Shown here one piece after another: positions 10,606 through 19,122 of a stretch of 64,000 nt of DNA. Positions within the stretch are counted from its first letter, which is position 1. Each line of letters opens with the position of its first letter. The translations under genes and the position numbers were made by a program. This DNA comes from Variovorax sp. RA8 (GTDB lineage: Bacteria; Pseudomonadota; Gammaproteobacteria; Burkholderiales; Burkholderiaceae_C). The DNA is taken from contig NZ_LR594662.1 in assembly GCF_901827175.1 (NCBI RefSeq), forward strand, positions 4,588,001-4,652,000, given 5' to 3'. A model generated the notes under the pieces. It was not told the origin of the DNA, made no database searches, and worked only from the letters and a program-made list of their open reading frames with translations.

Positions 10606-10636
10606 TTGACTTTTTGTTGAGAATCATTATCATTCA
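10606..10636 (+). promoter_or_regulatory. hemP promoter overlapped by a Fur box
   Basis: -35 TTGACT (10606-10611), 16-base spacer, -10 TATCAT (10628-10633). A 19-base Fur-box sequence, TGAGAATCATTATCATTCA (10618-10636), overlaps the spacer and the -10 element. It matches the classic GATAAT-repeat Fur consensus closely, and occupancy would block RNA polymerase. It lies 28 bases before the hemP ATG. Confidence 0.88.
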
Positions 10637-10663
10637 CTCATCGTTTCGATGAAGGGAATACCG

Positions 10664-10876
10664 ATGCAAGCCGTGCCCAACGCGTTCAATGTCCTGAGCC
10701 ATCCCTCGCTCGATTATTCGGGCGGTGGCCGCGCAAGCAGCGAGCCTCCCCGGCCGGCCCCCCTCTTCGAGAGCGCGGAGCTTCTCAAGGGCGGCAAGAG
10801 CGTGGGCATCATGCACAACGGCTCGCTGTATCGGCTCCAAGCCACCAAACTCGGCAAGCTGATCCTGACGAAGTAG
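10664..10876 (+). CDS. hemP: Hemin uptake protein HemP
   Basis: Small cytosolic protein of the HemP family (DUF2470-independent, about 60-75 residues) required for efficient haem uptake and usually placed beside haem receptor genes. The 70-residue product carries the family core LLKGGKSVGIMHNGSLYRLQ followed by ATKLGKLILTK. The ATG at 10664 has an AAGGGA site at a good distance; an ATG at 10649 is the alternative. A strong Fur-box promoter lies directly upstream. The expected TonB-dependent haem receptor is not next to it: the following gene on this strand is unrelated. Confidence 0.9.
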   Translation: MQAVPNAFNVLSHPSLDYSGGGRASSEPPRPAPLFESAELLKGGKSVGIMHNGSLYRLQATKLGKLILTK

Positions 10877-10914
10877 GTCATCAGCTCGCCCCTCGCGCAA
10901 GTTTCATCGTGGGG

Positions 10915-10952
10915 CGACTCGAGGAGATCTGATCTCCGAAGGGTCGTTTTTT
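10915..10952 (+). terminator. Rho-independent terminator after hemP
   Basis: Nested dyad: outer arms CGACTC (10915-10920) and GGGTCG (10941-10946), inner perfect arms GGAGATC (10923-10929) and GATCTCC (10931-10937), followed by six T at 10947-10952. Confidence 0.8.
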
Positions 10953-11012
10953 GCTAGCCAACGGCTTCTTGCCGACTAGCCAAGCTTTTTTTCCACCTTG
11001 AACCCCTCCAAG

Positions 11013-11039
11013 AAAACGCCGACGCGAGGTCGGCGTTTT
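11013..11039. terminator. Bidirectional terminator
   Basis: AAAACGCCGAC (11013-11023), 5-base loop, GTCGGCGTTTT (11029-11039). The A- and T-flanked stem can end transcription from both sides, matching its position between the hemP unit and the convergent GlcG-like gene. Confidence 0.9.
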
Positions 11040-11056
11040 GCTTGGAGGCCTTGCCG

Positions 11057-11464
11057 TCAGAGACCGAGCGCGGCAATGCCCGCCCTGGCGATCTGTGCGT
11101 CTTCGTTGGACTTGACGCCGCTCACACCGACCGCCCCGATCACCTGGCCATCCTTGACGATCGGCACCCCGCCCTCGAGCAGGCCGTCCATGCCGGGCGC
11201 CGACAGGAAGGAAGTACGGCCGCCATTGACCATGTCTTCATACACCTTGCTCTCACGCCGCCCCATGGCTGCCGTATGGGCCTTGGCGGGCGCGATATGC
11301 GACGAGATGGCGGCGGCGCCGTCCAGTCGCTGCAGCCACAGCAGGTTGCCGGCATCGTCTGCAATGGCGATGGTCACGGCCCAGTTGTTCTTGAGCGCTT
11401 CGGCCTCGGCCGCGGCGGCGATCGCCTTGACGTCGGCGAGTTCGAGAAAAGACTTGGTCTTCAT
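11057..11464 (-). CDS. GlcG/HbpS family (DUF336) haem-binding-like protein
   Basis: Member of the GlcG/HbpS (DUF336) family. Some members bind haem or cobalamin and act as extracellular sensors; others are linked to glycolate or diol metabolism. The 135-residue product has the family features SFLELADVKAIAAAAEAEAL, VTIAIADDAGNLLWLQRLDG and GGVPIVKDGQVIGAVGVSG. No signal peptide is seen from the ATG at 11464; upstream in-frame codons reach 11551. It sits convergent with the hemP unit, which may be coincidence or may hint at a haem role. Confidence 0.85.
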   Translation of the reverse strand: MKTKSFLELADVKAIAAAAEAEALKNNWAVTIAIADDAGNLLWLQRLDGAAAISSHIAPAKAHTAAMGRRESKVYEDMVNGGRTSFLSAPGMDGLLEGGVPIVKDGQVIGAVGVSGVKSNEDAQIARAGIAALGL

Positions 11465-11641
11465 GGGTCTTGCGAATAGTGAGCAAACAGCAAGCATAGC
11501 GCCCGAACCTGCCTGATCGCCGACGAAATGCAGGATGCGCTTTAGCGCCATGCCGAGGCGGGTCTTTTCTCAGATGGATCCTTGCAGCCCCCTAGAATGG
11601 CCCCAACTGCAGCTTCGCAGCCAACATCAGGAGTTTCAGCA

Positions 11642-12343
11642 ATGAACGACCGCGTCAACACCCTTGCCACTTCCGTCGGCTACGGCCAGGCGCTGCCGCA
11701 AGCAGAGCGGCAGCGCGTCCTGCGCAACACCTACTGGCTGCTCGCCCTGAGCCTGCTGCCTACCGTGCTGGGTGCTTGGCTAGGCGTCGCCACCGGCATC
11801 ACCCGCTCCCTCAGCGGCGGCATTGGCCTGATGGTATTCCTGGGCGGTGCCTTCGCCTTCATGTTCGCCATCGAGAAGACCAAGAACTCAGCCGCCGGCG
11901 TTCCCGTGCTGCTGGGCTTTACCTTCTTCATGGGGCTGATGCTTTCGCGCCTCATCGCAATGGTGCTGGGCTTCAAGAACGGCTCCGAGCTGATCATGAC
12001 TGCCTTCGGCGGCACCGCCGGCGTGTTCTTCGTAATGGCTTCACTGGCCACGGTGATCAAGCGCGACCTGTCGGGTATGGGCAAGTGGCTGTTCGTCGGT
12101 GCCTTGGTGCTGATGATCGGCGCAATCATCAACGTGTTCGTCGGCTCCAGCGCGGGCATGCTCGCAATCTCGGTCGCGGCGATCGGCATCTTCTCGGCTT
12201 TCATGCTCTATGACCTCAAGCAGATCATGGACGGAGGCGAGACCAACTACATCAGCGCCACACTGGCGCTCTACCTGGACATGTTCAACGTGTTCCAGAG
12301 CCTGCTCGCCCTGCTGGGCATCTTTGGCGGCGAGCGGGACTGA
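11642..12343 (+). CDS. Bax inhibitor-1 / YccA family membrane protein
   Basis: Inner-membrane protein of the TMBIM family, whose members include pH-gated calcium-leak channels and, in E. coli, YccA, a substrate and modulator of FtsH. The 233 residues contain seven hydrophobic segments and the family motif in AIGIFSAFMLYDLKQIMDGG, followed by NYISATLALYLDMFNVFQSL. An AGGAG site precedes the ATG at 11642. It is monocistronic and ends at a terminator shared with rlmD. Confidence 0.93.
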   Translation: MNDRVNTLATSVGYGQALPQAERQRVLRNTYWLLALSLLPTVLGAWLGVATGITRSLSGGIGLMVFLGGAFAFMFAIEKTKNSAAGVPVLLGFTFFMGLMLSRLIAMVLGFKNGSELIMTAFGGTAGVFFVMASLATVIKRDLSGMGKWLFVGALVLMIGAIINVFVGSSAGMLAISVAAIGIFSAFMLYDLKQIMDGGETNYISATLALYLDMFNVFQSLLALLGIFGGERD

Positions 12344-12361
12344 TCGCCGACTCCTCCGCTG

Positions 12362-12386
12362 AAAAAGGGCCTTCGGGCCCTTTTTT
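12362..12386. terminator. Bidirectional terminator between BI-1 family gene and rlmD
   Basis: AAAAAGGGCC (12362-12371), 4-base loop, GGCCCTTTTT (12376-12385) with a further T. It lies between two convergent genes, and its T-run touches the rlmD stop codon. Confidence 0.92.
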
Positions 12387-13816
12387 CATGGCCGATCGAA
12401 CACCGCGATCGACTCGACGTGTGCCGTGTGCGGGAACATGTTGACCACGCCCGCCAAAGTGCAGCGATAGCCCGCCTGATGGACCAGCAGGCCCGCATCG
12501 CGCGCCAGCGTCGACGGATTGCAGCTGACGTAGACGATCCGCTTGGGCGGTGTCCAGCCCTCCCTTGTCGGATCGGCCTCCTGGTGCAGATCGGCCAGCG
12601 CCTTGGCCAGCGCGAAGGCGCCCTCGCGCGGCGGATCCACCAGCCATTTGTCTGCTGCGCCGTCCGCCATCAGCATCGCGGGCGTGATCTCGAACAGGTT
12701 GCGCGCGACGAAGCGGGTCGGGGCCAGCGCCCCCCGGCCGGCCGCCGGGGCCTGGTTGCGCGCCAGGTTCTCCGTCGCCCTGGCCACCAGCGTGGCGCTG
12801 CCTTCGATGCCCAGTACTTCCCGCGCGCGGGTCGCGAGCGGGAGCGTGAAATTGCCCAGTCCGCAGAACCAGTCGATGACGCGCTCCTCCGCCTGCACAT
12901 CCAGCAGGCGCAATGCACGGCTGACGAGCGCGCGATTGATATATGCGTTGACCTGCGTGAAATCGGTCGGCTTGAAGGGCATCGTGACGCCGAACTCCGG
13001 CAACCGGTAGGCGAGCACCGGCCCGTCGGATTCAAGCAGCCGAACCGTCTCTGGCCCTTTCGCCTGCAGCCACCACTGCACCCCCTCGTGCGCGGCGGCA
13101 AAGACCTTGAGCCGTGCGATATCCCCGACCGACAGGGGCTCCAGGTGGCGCAGTACCAGCGCGATCACCCCGAGCCCGGCGCCGTCAGGCGCATCGCCGC
13201 AGGCCAGCTCGATCTGCGGGCAGGTATCGCGTGCATCCATCGATCCGATGAGCTCGCGCAGCGGCATCAGCATGGCACTGACGCGCGCCGGCAGCACGGG
13301 ACACACCTGCATGTCGGCGAGATAGCGGCTCTTGCGTTCGTGGAAGCCGATCAGTACTGTCCCCTTCTTGACGACATGACGCACCGACAGGCGGGCGCGA
13401 TAACGGTAGTGCCAGGCTGGACCCTCGAGCGGCCGCAGCATGTTCTCAGGCCGCACCTTGCCCAGATGCCACAGGTTGTCTTCGAGCGCACGCTGCTTCA
13501 CCGCCACCTGTGCCGCGGCGTCGAGGTGCTGCATCTTGCAGCCGCCACAAGCACCTGCATGCAGCCCGAAATGCGGACATCCGGGACGCACGCGCTGCGA
13601 GGATTCACGGCGAATCGCAGTCACCGTGCCCTGCTCCCAGTTGTTCTTCCTGCGCTGCACCTTGAGCTGCACTTCCTCGAAAGGCAGGGCGCCCTCGATG
13701 AACACCACCATGCCGCTGGCCTTGTGCGCCACGCCCTGTGCGTCGAGGTCGAGCGACTCGACATGCAGCCATTCATCGTGAAGCTGCGCCTCGTTCTTTT
13801 CTATCGAATCCGTCAT
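12386..13816 (-). CDS. rlmD: 23S rRNA (uracil-1939-C5)-methyltransferase
   Basis: Methylates U1939 of 23S rRNA using SAM. The 476 residues contain an N-terminal TRAM RNA-binding domain (about 12-70) and a [4Fe-4S] cluster region with C80, C90, C93 and C172 (GACGGCKM). The Rossmann SAM motif [14 protein letters not shown] starts near 315. DPPR lies at 394 and the catalytic cysteine C432 in [11 protein letters not shown]. All catalytic elements are intact. It is separated from rpoS upstream by 43 bases on the same strand. Confidence 0.95.
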   Translation of the reverse strand: MTDSIEKNEAQLHDEWLHVESLDLDAQGVAHKASGMVVFIEGALPFEEVQLKVQRRKNNWEQGTVTAIRRESSQRVRPGCPHFGLHAGACGGCKMQHLDAAAQVAVKQRALEDNLWHLGKVRPENMLRPLEGPAWHYRYRARLSVRHVVKKGTVLIGFHERKSRYLADMQVCPVLPARVSAMLMPLRELIGSMDARDTCPQIELACGDAPDGAGLGVIALVLRHLEPLSVGDIARLKVFAAAHEGVQWWLQAKGPETVRLLESDGPVLAYRLPEFGVTMPFKPTDFTQVNAYINRALVSRALRLLDVQAEERVIDWFCGLGNFTLPLATRAREVLGIEGSATLVARATENLARNQAPAAGRGALAPTRFVARNLFEITPAMLMADGAADKWLVDPPREGAFALAKALADLHQEADPTREGWTPPKRIVYVSCNPSTLARDAGLLVHQAGYRCTLAGVVNMFPHTAHVESIAVFDRP

Positions 13817-13859
13817 GCATGGATTGTCTCAGGGCGGCATGCCCCCGCCCGAGGAGCGC

Positions 13860-14891
13860 CTATAGGAGCGCGTCACGCTGCACGCCCGCTCGTGCAAGCT
13901 GGCGGCGCATCTTGGCAAGGGCTTCGTTCTGGATCTGCCGCACGCGCTCGCGCGTGAGACCCAGGCGCACGCTCAATACTTCGAGCGTCTCCGGATCGCG
14001 GTCGTGCAGGCCGTAGCGTCCTTCCAATACCTCGCGCTCGCGCTCGCTCAACGCCAGGATCCACTGATCGAGCAGCTTCTCGACTTCATGGGTCTGGGTA
14101 ATGCCCGTCGGATCACTGTGCTCGTCCTCCGAAGCGACCGTGTCTGCCAGGCTGAAGCTGTCCTCACTGCGTTCGCTGCCGGCATCGAGCGAACGCGGCG
14201 CCTCGGCCAGCGCCATCAGATCGGCCACCGCCTGCACCTCGAGGCCCAACAGCGCCGCGACGTCTTCCACCCGCACGCCGTCGGGGCGGCGGGCGATGAA
14301 GTCGGCATCGCCTTCCAGCGTGCGCCGGGCGCGCATCACCTGCTGCAGTTCGCGCACCACATGCACCGGCAGGCGAATCGCGCGCGCCTGCATCATGGCT
14401 GCGCGCTCGATCGACTGGCGGATCCACCAGGTGGCGTAGGTCGAGAAGCGAAAGCCGCGTTCGGGCTCGAACTTGTTGATCGCATGCATCAGGCCGAGGT
14501 TGCCCTCTTCGATCAGGTCCGCCAGCGGTACACCGCGGCCGAGATAGCCCTTGGCGATATTCACCACGAGCCGCAGGTTGTGCTCGATCATCGACTGCCG
14601 AGCCGAGAAGTCCCCGCTGCGCGCGGCGCAGGCCGTGCGATATTCTTCGTCGGGAGTGAACAACTCGGTGCGCCGGATCTCACGCAGGTAGAGCGTCAAC
14701 GAATCGCCGCCCTCGCCGCCGATATCGAGCGACACGCCGTCACGCGAAATCTCTCGTGCAGCCTCGCTGTCAGGGCGCTCGGCCACCTCATCCGCAGGAA
14801 CGGCCGGTCCGAAGGCGCTGAAGGGTGCGGCACCACCGTTGCCCGCCGCGCGCCGCACGATCTGAACGCGACGCAGGCGAGAGGTGGCCAT
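13860..14891 (-). CDS. rpoS: RNA polymerase sigma factor RpoS (sigma-38)
   Basis: Stationary-phase and general stress sigma factor. The 343 residues include region 1.2 (DSLTLYLREIRRTELFTPDE), region 2 with the -10-recognising [16 protein letters not shown], region 3 and the region 4 helix-turn-helix LTRERVRQIQNEALAKMRRQ. The short N-terminus and DSLTLYLREI start match RpoS rather than RpoD, which is encoded separately at 53437-55776. It is last in the surE-pcm-nlpD-rpoS cluster, where promoters inside nlpD commonly drive rpoS. Confidence 0.96.
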   Translation of the reverse strand: MATSRLRRVQIVRRAAGNGGAAPFSAFGPAVPADEVAERPDSEAAREISRDGVSLDIGGEGGDSLTLYLREIRRTELFTPDEEYRTACAARSGDFSARQSMIEHNLRLVVNIAKGYLGRGVPLADLIEEGNLGLMHAINKFEPERGFRFSTYATWWIRQSIERAAMMQARAIRLPVHVVRELQQVMRARRTLEGDADFIARRPDGVRVEDVAALLGLEVQAVADLMALAEAPRSLDAGSERSEDSFSLADTVASEDEHSDPTGITQTHEVEKLLDQWILALSEREREVLEGRYGLHDRDPETLEVLSVRLGLTRERVRQIQNEALAKMRRQLARAGVQRDALL

Positions 14892-14899
14892 GCATGCTC

Positions 14900-15835
14900 C
14901 TACCGAGCGGGCAGATAGCGCGCCGGATCGACAGGCTTGCCCTGCCGGCGGATCTCGAAGTGCAGCTTTACGCGGTCCGCGTCACTGTTGCCCATCTCGG
15001 CAATCTTCTGGCCCTTCTGCACCGACTGGTCCTCCTTCACCAGCAGCGTCCGGTTGTGGGCGTACGCGGTGAGATAGGTGTTGTTGTGCTTGAGGATGAT
15101 CAGGTTGCCGTAGCCGCGCAGCCCCGCCCCGGCGTAGACGACGCGCCCATCGGCCGCGGCGAGCACCGAGTCGCCGGCCCTGCCGCCGATGTCGAGCCCT
15201 TTGTTCTTCGCCTCGTCGAAGCCCGCGATCAACGAACCCTGCGCAGGCCAGATCCAGCCCACGTCTTCGTCCCCCGAGCCCGTCGCGGCCGGTGTCGCAG
15301 GCGAGGCGGTCACGATGGACGGCGTCGGCTTGGCGGCCGCGCTCGCAGCAGCAGCGGGAGCTGGCGCGGCAGCAGCTGTTGGTCCCGGAGCGGCCGAGGG
15401 CGCGGTGGTCCGGACTGCATCAGAGGCAAGGGGTGTAGGCGTCGCTGCCGGTGTCGTGGCCGCGCCCGCAGGCGGAATCACGCGCAGCACTTGACCCACT
15501 TCGATCAGGTCGGGATTCTCGAGATTGTTCCAGCGCGCGATGTCACGCCAGTTTTGACCCGTCTCCGTGCCGATGCGGCGAATGGTGTCGCCGGGACGCA
15601 CCGCGTAGTAGCCAGGCTTGCCGTAGTTCTCGATGCCCGGCAGCGGCTTGCCCGATGCATCGGTGGTGATGGGAGGTGCGCCTGGCGCGGTCGACGCAGC
15701 AGCAACTGGCGCACCGATCATCGTGCCGCGGTCTTCGACCGGAACGGGCCCGCGCTTCGCGGCACACCCCGCAATCAAGAGTGCGACCAGCAGCGTCACG
15801 CCAGCAAGCCAGCCCCGATTGCCAATACCCTGCAT
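14900..15835 (-). CDS. nlpD: NlpD-like lipoprotein with LysM and degenerate M23 domain
   Basis: Outer-membrane-anchored activator of cell-wall amidases during daughter-cell separation. The 311-residue precursor has a lipoprotein signal with lipobox LIAGC (C24). A LysM domain (from about 80, AVRPGDTIRRIGTETGQNW) and an Ala/Pro-rich linker follow. The C-terminal M23/LytM domain lacks the zinc ligands: NKGLDIGG replaces the H-x3-D motif and KLHFEIR replaces H-x-H. That matches the non-hydrolytic NlpD/EnvC class. The ATG at 15835 has an AAGGA site; an ATG at 15850 is the alternative. It lies 8 bases upstream of rpoS. Confidence 0.93.
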   Translation of the reverse strand: MQGIGNRGWLAGVTLLVALLIAGCAAKRGPVPVEDRGTMIGAPVAAASTAPGAPPITTDASGKPLPGIENYGKPGYYAVRPGDTIRRIGTETGQNWRDIARWNNLENPDLIEVGQVLRVIPPAGAATTPAATPTPLASDAVRTTAPSAAPGPTAAAAPAPAAAASAAAKPTPSIVTASPATPAATGSGDEDVGWIWPAQGSLIAGFDEAKNKGLDIGGRAGDSVLAAADGRVVYAGAGLRGYGNLIILKHNNTYLTAYAHNRTLLVKEDQSVQKGQKIAEMGNSDADRVKLHFEIRRQGKPVDPARYLPAR

Positions 15836-15846
15836 GTGTTCTTCCT

Positions 15847-16620
15847 TCAAGCAATTCCCGATTTTAGGGGGACAAAGTGAACCGCCTCAAGAACGCGGCG
15901 CTCCAGTCCGCGTGCTGTCTTGTCGATGACGACGAGGGCCTGTCCACCCGTCGACGACTGTGTCGGCGCGACGATGCGGCCACCGACGGCGAGTTGCGCA
16001 AGCCATGTCTCCGGCACCGCATCACCGCCGGCAGCGGCAATGATGCCGGCATAGGGCGCGCCCTTCGCATAACCCACCATGCCGTCGCCAAGGAGGAGGT
16101 GAACCGTGGCCAAGCGGAACGGGCGCAGATTGGCGCGAGCCCGCTCATGCAGGCCGCGCAGGCGCTCGATGCTGTAGACCTCCGTCGCGACATGGCTCAG
16201 CACGGCGGCCTGGTAGCCGCAGCCGGTACCGATCTCGAGCACGCGCCCCAGTCGCTCGCCGGGCTTGTTCGCCAAGGCGGGCGCACCGAGCAGCAACTCG
16301 ATCATGCGCGCCACCACGCTGGGCTTCGAGATGGTCTGGCCCAGTCCGATCGGCAGACTCGTGTCTTCATACGCCTGGTTGACCAAGGCGCTGTCGACGA
16401 ATCGATGACGCTCGACCGTGTTCATGGCACGCAGCACGCGCGCGTCGGCGACGCCCTGCGCAGCGAGCCGCTGGACCATGCGGGCGCGCACCGCCTCCGA
16501 TGCCATGGATGGCGTGTGATGAACGAGCGGCTTCACAGGAACGGCCGAGGGCCGGCCGCGCGTCGCCGCCGATGCGGTGGGCGTGAGCCGCACGGGGAAC
16601 CCTGGCCGTTGACTTGCCAT
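15847..16620 (-). CDS. pcm: Protein-L-isoaspartate O-methyltransferase
   Basis: Repairs spontaneously damaged aspartyl and asparaginyl residues by SAM-dependent methylation. The 257-residue product has an N-terminal extension of about 50 basic residues before the catalytic fold. That fold contains GLGQTISKPSVVARMIELL and the SAM motif VLEIGTGCGYQAAVLS. The start at 16620 lies 2 bases after the surE stop, and 11 bases separate pcm from nlpD, indicating one transcript. Confidence 0.95.
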   Translation of the reverse strand: MASQRPGFPVRLTPTASAATRGRPSAVPVKPLVHHTPSMASEAVRARMVQRLAAQGVADARVLRAMNTVERHRFVDSALVNQAYEDTSLPIGLGQTISKPSVVARMIELLLGAPALANKPGERLGRVLEIGTGCGYQAAVLSHVATEVYSIERLRGLHERARANLRPFRLATVHLLLGDGMVGYAKGAPYAGIIAAAGGDAVPETWLAQLAVGGRIVAPTQSSTGGQALVVIDKTARGLERRVLEAVHFVPLKSGIA

Positions 16621-16622
16621 GA

Positions 16623-17387
16623 TCAGGAAGGCCCGCCCAGCCGTGCCACCGTCTGGCGCCACTGTTCCAGATTGGCGTGGTCGGTCAGATCGATCTGCAG
16701 CGGCGTCAGGGCGATGTGGCCGGCGGCCGTCGCATGGAAGTCGGTGCCTTCACCGCTGTCCTTCGCGCCGCCCGCGCCGGCGATCCAGTACATGGTCTCG
16801 CCGCGCGGACTGTCCTGGGTGATGACCTTCTCCGCGGCGTGACGGCGCCCCAACCTGCAGACCCTGATGGGCTTGAGCTCCTCGAAGGGCAGGTTCGGCA
16901 CGTTGACGTTGAGCAGGAATGCAGGACCCCCGAGCATGCGATCGCGCTCGATCTGTTCGACCAGCCTTCGCGCCGCGCGCGCCGCCGCGTCGACATGTGC
17001 CCAGCCCTTCTCGATTTGCGAGAAGGCAATCGCCGGAATGCCGAAAAGGTACGCCTCCATGGCGGCTCCGACGGTGCCCGAATAGATGGTGTCGTCGCCC
17101 ATGTTGGCGCCGTTGTTGATGCCGGACACCACGAGATCGGGCCGATAGTCGAGCAGGCCCTTGAGCGCGATATGCACGCAATCCGCCGGCGTGCCGGTCA
17201 CATAGCGAAAACCGTTGTGCGCCTTGTGCACGTAGAGCGGTGCCGCGAGCGTGAGCGCATTCGACTTGGCGCTGTTGTTGTGCTCTGGCGCAACCACCTC
17301 GACTTCCGCTACATCCTTGAGCGCATCGTGCAATGCCACGATACCGGGAGCCTGGAAGCCATCGTCGTTCGAAATCAGTATCTTCAT
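16623..17387 (-). CDS. surE: 5'/3'-nucleotidase SurE
   Basis: Metal-dependent nucleoside monophosphatase and exopolyphosphatase associated with stationary-phase survival. The 254 residues start MKILISNDDGFQAPGI, with the metal-binding DD pair, and contain SGINNGANMGDDTIYSGTVG, the SurE signature with metal-binding Asn. It is first of the surE-pcm-nlpD-rpoS cluster. The frame opens upstream to 17447, but the MKILISNDDG start is the family standard. Confidence 0.97.
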   Translation of the reverse strand: MKILISNDDGFQAPGIVALHDALKDVAEVEVVAPEHNNSAKSNALTLAAPLYVHKAHNGFRYVTGTPADCVHIALKGLLDYRPDLVVSGINNGANMGDDTIYSGTVGAAMEAYLFGIPAIAFSQIEKGWAHVDAAARAARRLVEQIERDRMLGGPAFLLNVNVPNLPFEELKPIRVCRLGRRHAAEKVITQDSPRGETMYWIAGAGGAKDSGEGTDFHATAAGHIALTPLQIDLTDHANLEQWRQTVARLGGPS

Positions 17388-17510
17388 GGCTTTGGTAGTG
17401 CGCGCGATTGTAGGCGGCGGACGCGTCACGACAGGGACAATGCCCACCCGCAGTCCGTCCTATCATGAACCCGATCCGTTGCCCCCAGATTCACCCAAGG
17501 AGACCCGAGC

Positions 17511-18497
17511 ATGCACGCATGGCTCTGTGAGAACCCGACCGGCGTCGATGCGCTGACCTGGAAAGAACTGCCAACGCCGGCGCCTGGCCCGGGCCAGGTG
17601 CTGATCGAGATCAAGGCAGCCAGCCTGAACTTTCCCGATCTGCTGATCGTGCAGAACAAATACCAGATAAAGCCGCCGCTGCCCTTCGTACCGGGATCGG
17701 AGTACGCCGGTGTGGTCTCGGCCGTCGGCGAAGGAGTCACCCAATTGCGCGTGGGCCAAAGTGTTGCTTGTCTGTCGGGCACGGGCGGCTTCGGTACCCA
17801 CACACTGGCTCCCGCGGCCCTCTGCATGCCCCTGCCCGAGGGCTTCGGCCATGTCGATGCGGCCGCCTTCATCATGATCTATGCCACTTCCTGGCACGCG
17901 CTGATGGACCGGGCGCAGCTCAAGCCCGGCGAGACCGTGCTGGTGCTCGGCGCAGCCGGCGGCGTCGGCACTGCCGCCATTCAGATCGCCAAAGCCGCTG
18001 GCGCCAAGGTGATTGCCGCGGCGTCGACGGACGAGAAATGCGAACTGTGCAAATCCATCGGCGCGGACCTCGCGATCAACTACACCACGCACGCGCTTCC
18101 CAACGGGTTCCGCGATGCAATCAAGGCGGCGACTGACGGCAAAGGTCCCGACGTGATTTACGATCCCGTCGGCGGGGAATTCGCAGAACCCGCGTTTCGT
18201 TCGATCGGCTGGCGGGGACGCTATCTGGTGGTGGGTTTCGCCTCCGGACCGATTCCTTCGCTGCCGCTCAATTTGATGCTGCTCAAAGGCGCATCGCTGG
18301 TTGGTGTGTTCTGGGGCGATTTCGCCAAGCGCGAGCCCAAGGCCAATGCGCAGATGATGGCTGAATTGGTGAAATGGTATGGCCAGGGCAAGATCAAGCC
18401 GGTGATTGACAGCACCATGCCAATGGCCGAACTCAAGACGGCCTATGCCCACATGGGCTCGCGTGGCGTCAAGGGTAAGCTCGTCATGGTCAACTGA
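17511..18497 (+). CDS. NADPH:quinone oxidoreductase-like MDR enzyme
   Basis: Zinc-free medium-chain reductase of the quinone oxidoreductase (QOR) group, expected to reduce quinones or enones with NADPH. The 328 residues begin MHAWLCENPTGVDALTWKEL, then have a GroES-like domain with ASLNFPDLLIVQNKYQ and the Rossmann motif VLVLGAAGGVGTAAIQIAKA near 143-165. The cysteine/histidine zinc ligands of alcohol dehydrogenases are absent. The true substrate cannot be read from the sequence. It is divergent from surE by 123 bases and ends at a shared terminator. Confidence 0.88.
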   Translation: MHAWLCENPTGVDALTWKELPTPAPGPGQVLIEIKAASLNFPDLLIVQNKYQIKPPLPFVPGSEYAGVVSAVGEGVTQLRVGQSVACLSGTGGFGTHTLAPAALCMPLPEGFGHVDAAAFIMIYATSWHALMDRAQLKPGETVLVLGAAGGVGTAAIQIAKAAGAKVIAAASTDEKCELCKSIGADLAINYTTHALPNGFRDAIKAATDGKGPDVIYDPVGGEFAEPAFRSIGWRGRYLVVGFASGPIPSLPLNLMLLKGASLVGVFWGDFAKREPKANAQMMAELVKWYGQGKIKPVIDSTMPMAELKTAYAHMGSRGVKGKLVMVN

Positions 18498-18513
18498 GCG
18501 CCGACGCCACCAT

Positions 18514-18541
18514 AAAAAAGCCCGCATCGCGGGCTTTTTTT
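18514..18541. terminator. Bidirectional terminator
   Basis: AAAAAAGCCCGC (18514-18525), loop ATC, GCGGGCTTTTTT (18529-18540) plus one T. It sits between the convergent quinone-reductase and H-NS-like genes. Confidence 0.94.
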
Positions 18542-18557
18542 ATGGAGAGAAGACGCC

Positions 18558-18896
18558 TCAGTGGATCTCGAACTCGGACAGCGATTTGCCGGCGGCCAGT
18601 GCCTCGGTGATCCAGCGCGGCTTGCGGCCGCGTCCGCCTGACCAGGTTTCTCCCGTCGGGCTGCGGTACTTCGCAGCGGACTTCGGCGCGGCCGCCGGAG
18701 GTCCCCGCCTGGTGCTGCGCGCCCCGAGTTTCAAATCGGCCGCCGTCAGGCCGTATTCGGCGATCTTCTTCCGCAACTCCTCGATCACGCTCGAGCGCTC
18801 CTGATTGCGCAGCTCCTCGGCTTGCTTGCGCAATTGCGCAATCTGCTCGTCGTGCTTCTTGATCTGGGAATTGATGTCGGCAAGTGTTGAGGCCAT
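18558..18896 (-). CDS. H-NS family nucleoid protein
   Basis: Histone-like DNA-bridging silencer protein. The 112 residues show an N-terminal coiled-coil oligomerisation part (INSQIKKHDEQIAQLRKQAE onward) and a basic linker. The C-terminal H-NS DNA-binding motif is YRSPTGETWSGGRGRKPRW. Burkholderiales usually carry several such paralogues, so a specific gene symbol is not justified. The ATG at 18896 is preceded by an AGGA-type site. It is monocistronic. Confidence 0.92.
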   Translation of the reverse strand: MASTLADINSQIKKHDEQIAQLRKQAEELRNQERSSVIEELRKKIAEYGLTAADLKLGARSTRRGPPAAAPKSAAKYRSPTGETWSGGRGRKPRWITEALAAGKSLSEFEIH

Positions 18897-18971
18897 TGGT
18901 GCAAAGTTCCTCCGAATTAGGAAGTCGGAATTCTAATTCAAGTCCGAATTGCTGCAAGCACCGCGTGTGCC

Positions 18972-18999
18972 AAAAAAAACGCCGGTCGAATGACCGGCG
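18972..18999 (-). terminator. Terminator downstream of tRNA-His
   Basis: On the minus strand, CGCCGGTC (18999-18992) and GACCGGCG (18987-18980) pair around a 4-base loop, followed by eight T (18979-18972). It lies 17 bases after the tRNA. Confidence 0.92.
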
Positions 19000-19015
19000 C
19001 TTTGCATCAATGGGT

Positions 19016-19092
19016 TGGGGTGGCTGATGGGACTCGAACCCACGACGACCAGAATCACAATCTGGGACTCTACCAACTGAGCTACAGCCACC
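19016..19092 (-). tRNA. tRNA-His (GTG anticodon)
   Basis: 77-base cloverleaf on the minus strand. It starts GGTGGCTG with the extra 5' G(-1) typical of tRNA-His, has D arm TAGCTCAGTTGGTAGAG, anticodon stem-loop CCAGATTGTGATTCTGG with anticodon GTG, T arm GTGGGTTCGAGTCCCAT, and acceptor CAGCCACC followed by an encoded CCA (19018-19016). It is followed by a rho-independent terminator. Confidence 0.97.
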
Positions 19093-19122
19093 GCAGAGCC
19101 GGCAATTGTAGCCGGAAAAAAG

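Noticed and set aside
11057..11464. Calling the GlcG/HbpS-like protein part of the haem-uptake cluster
   Set aside because: It is convergent with hemP, separated by terminators and lacks a visible Fur site or signal peptide; proximity alone is not enough.
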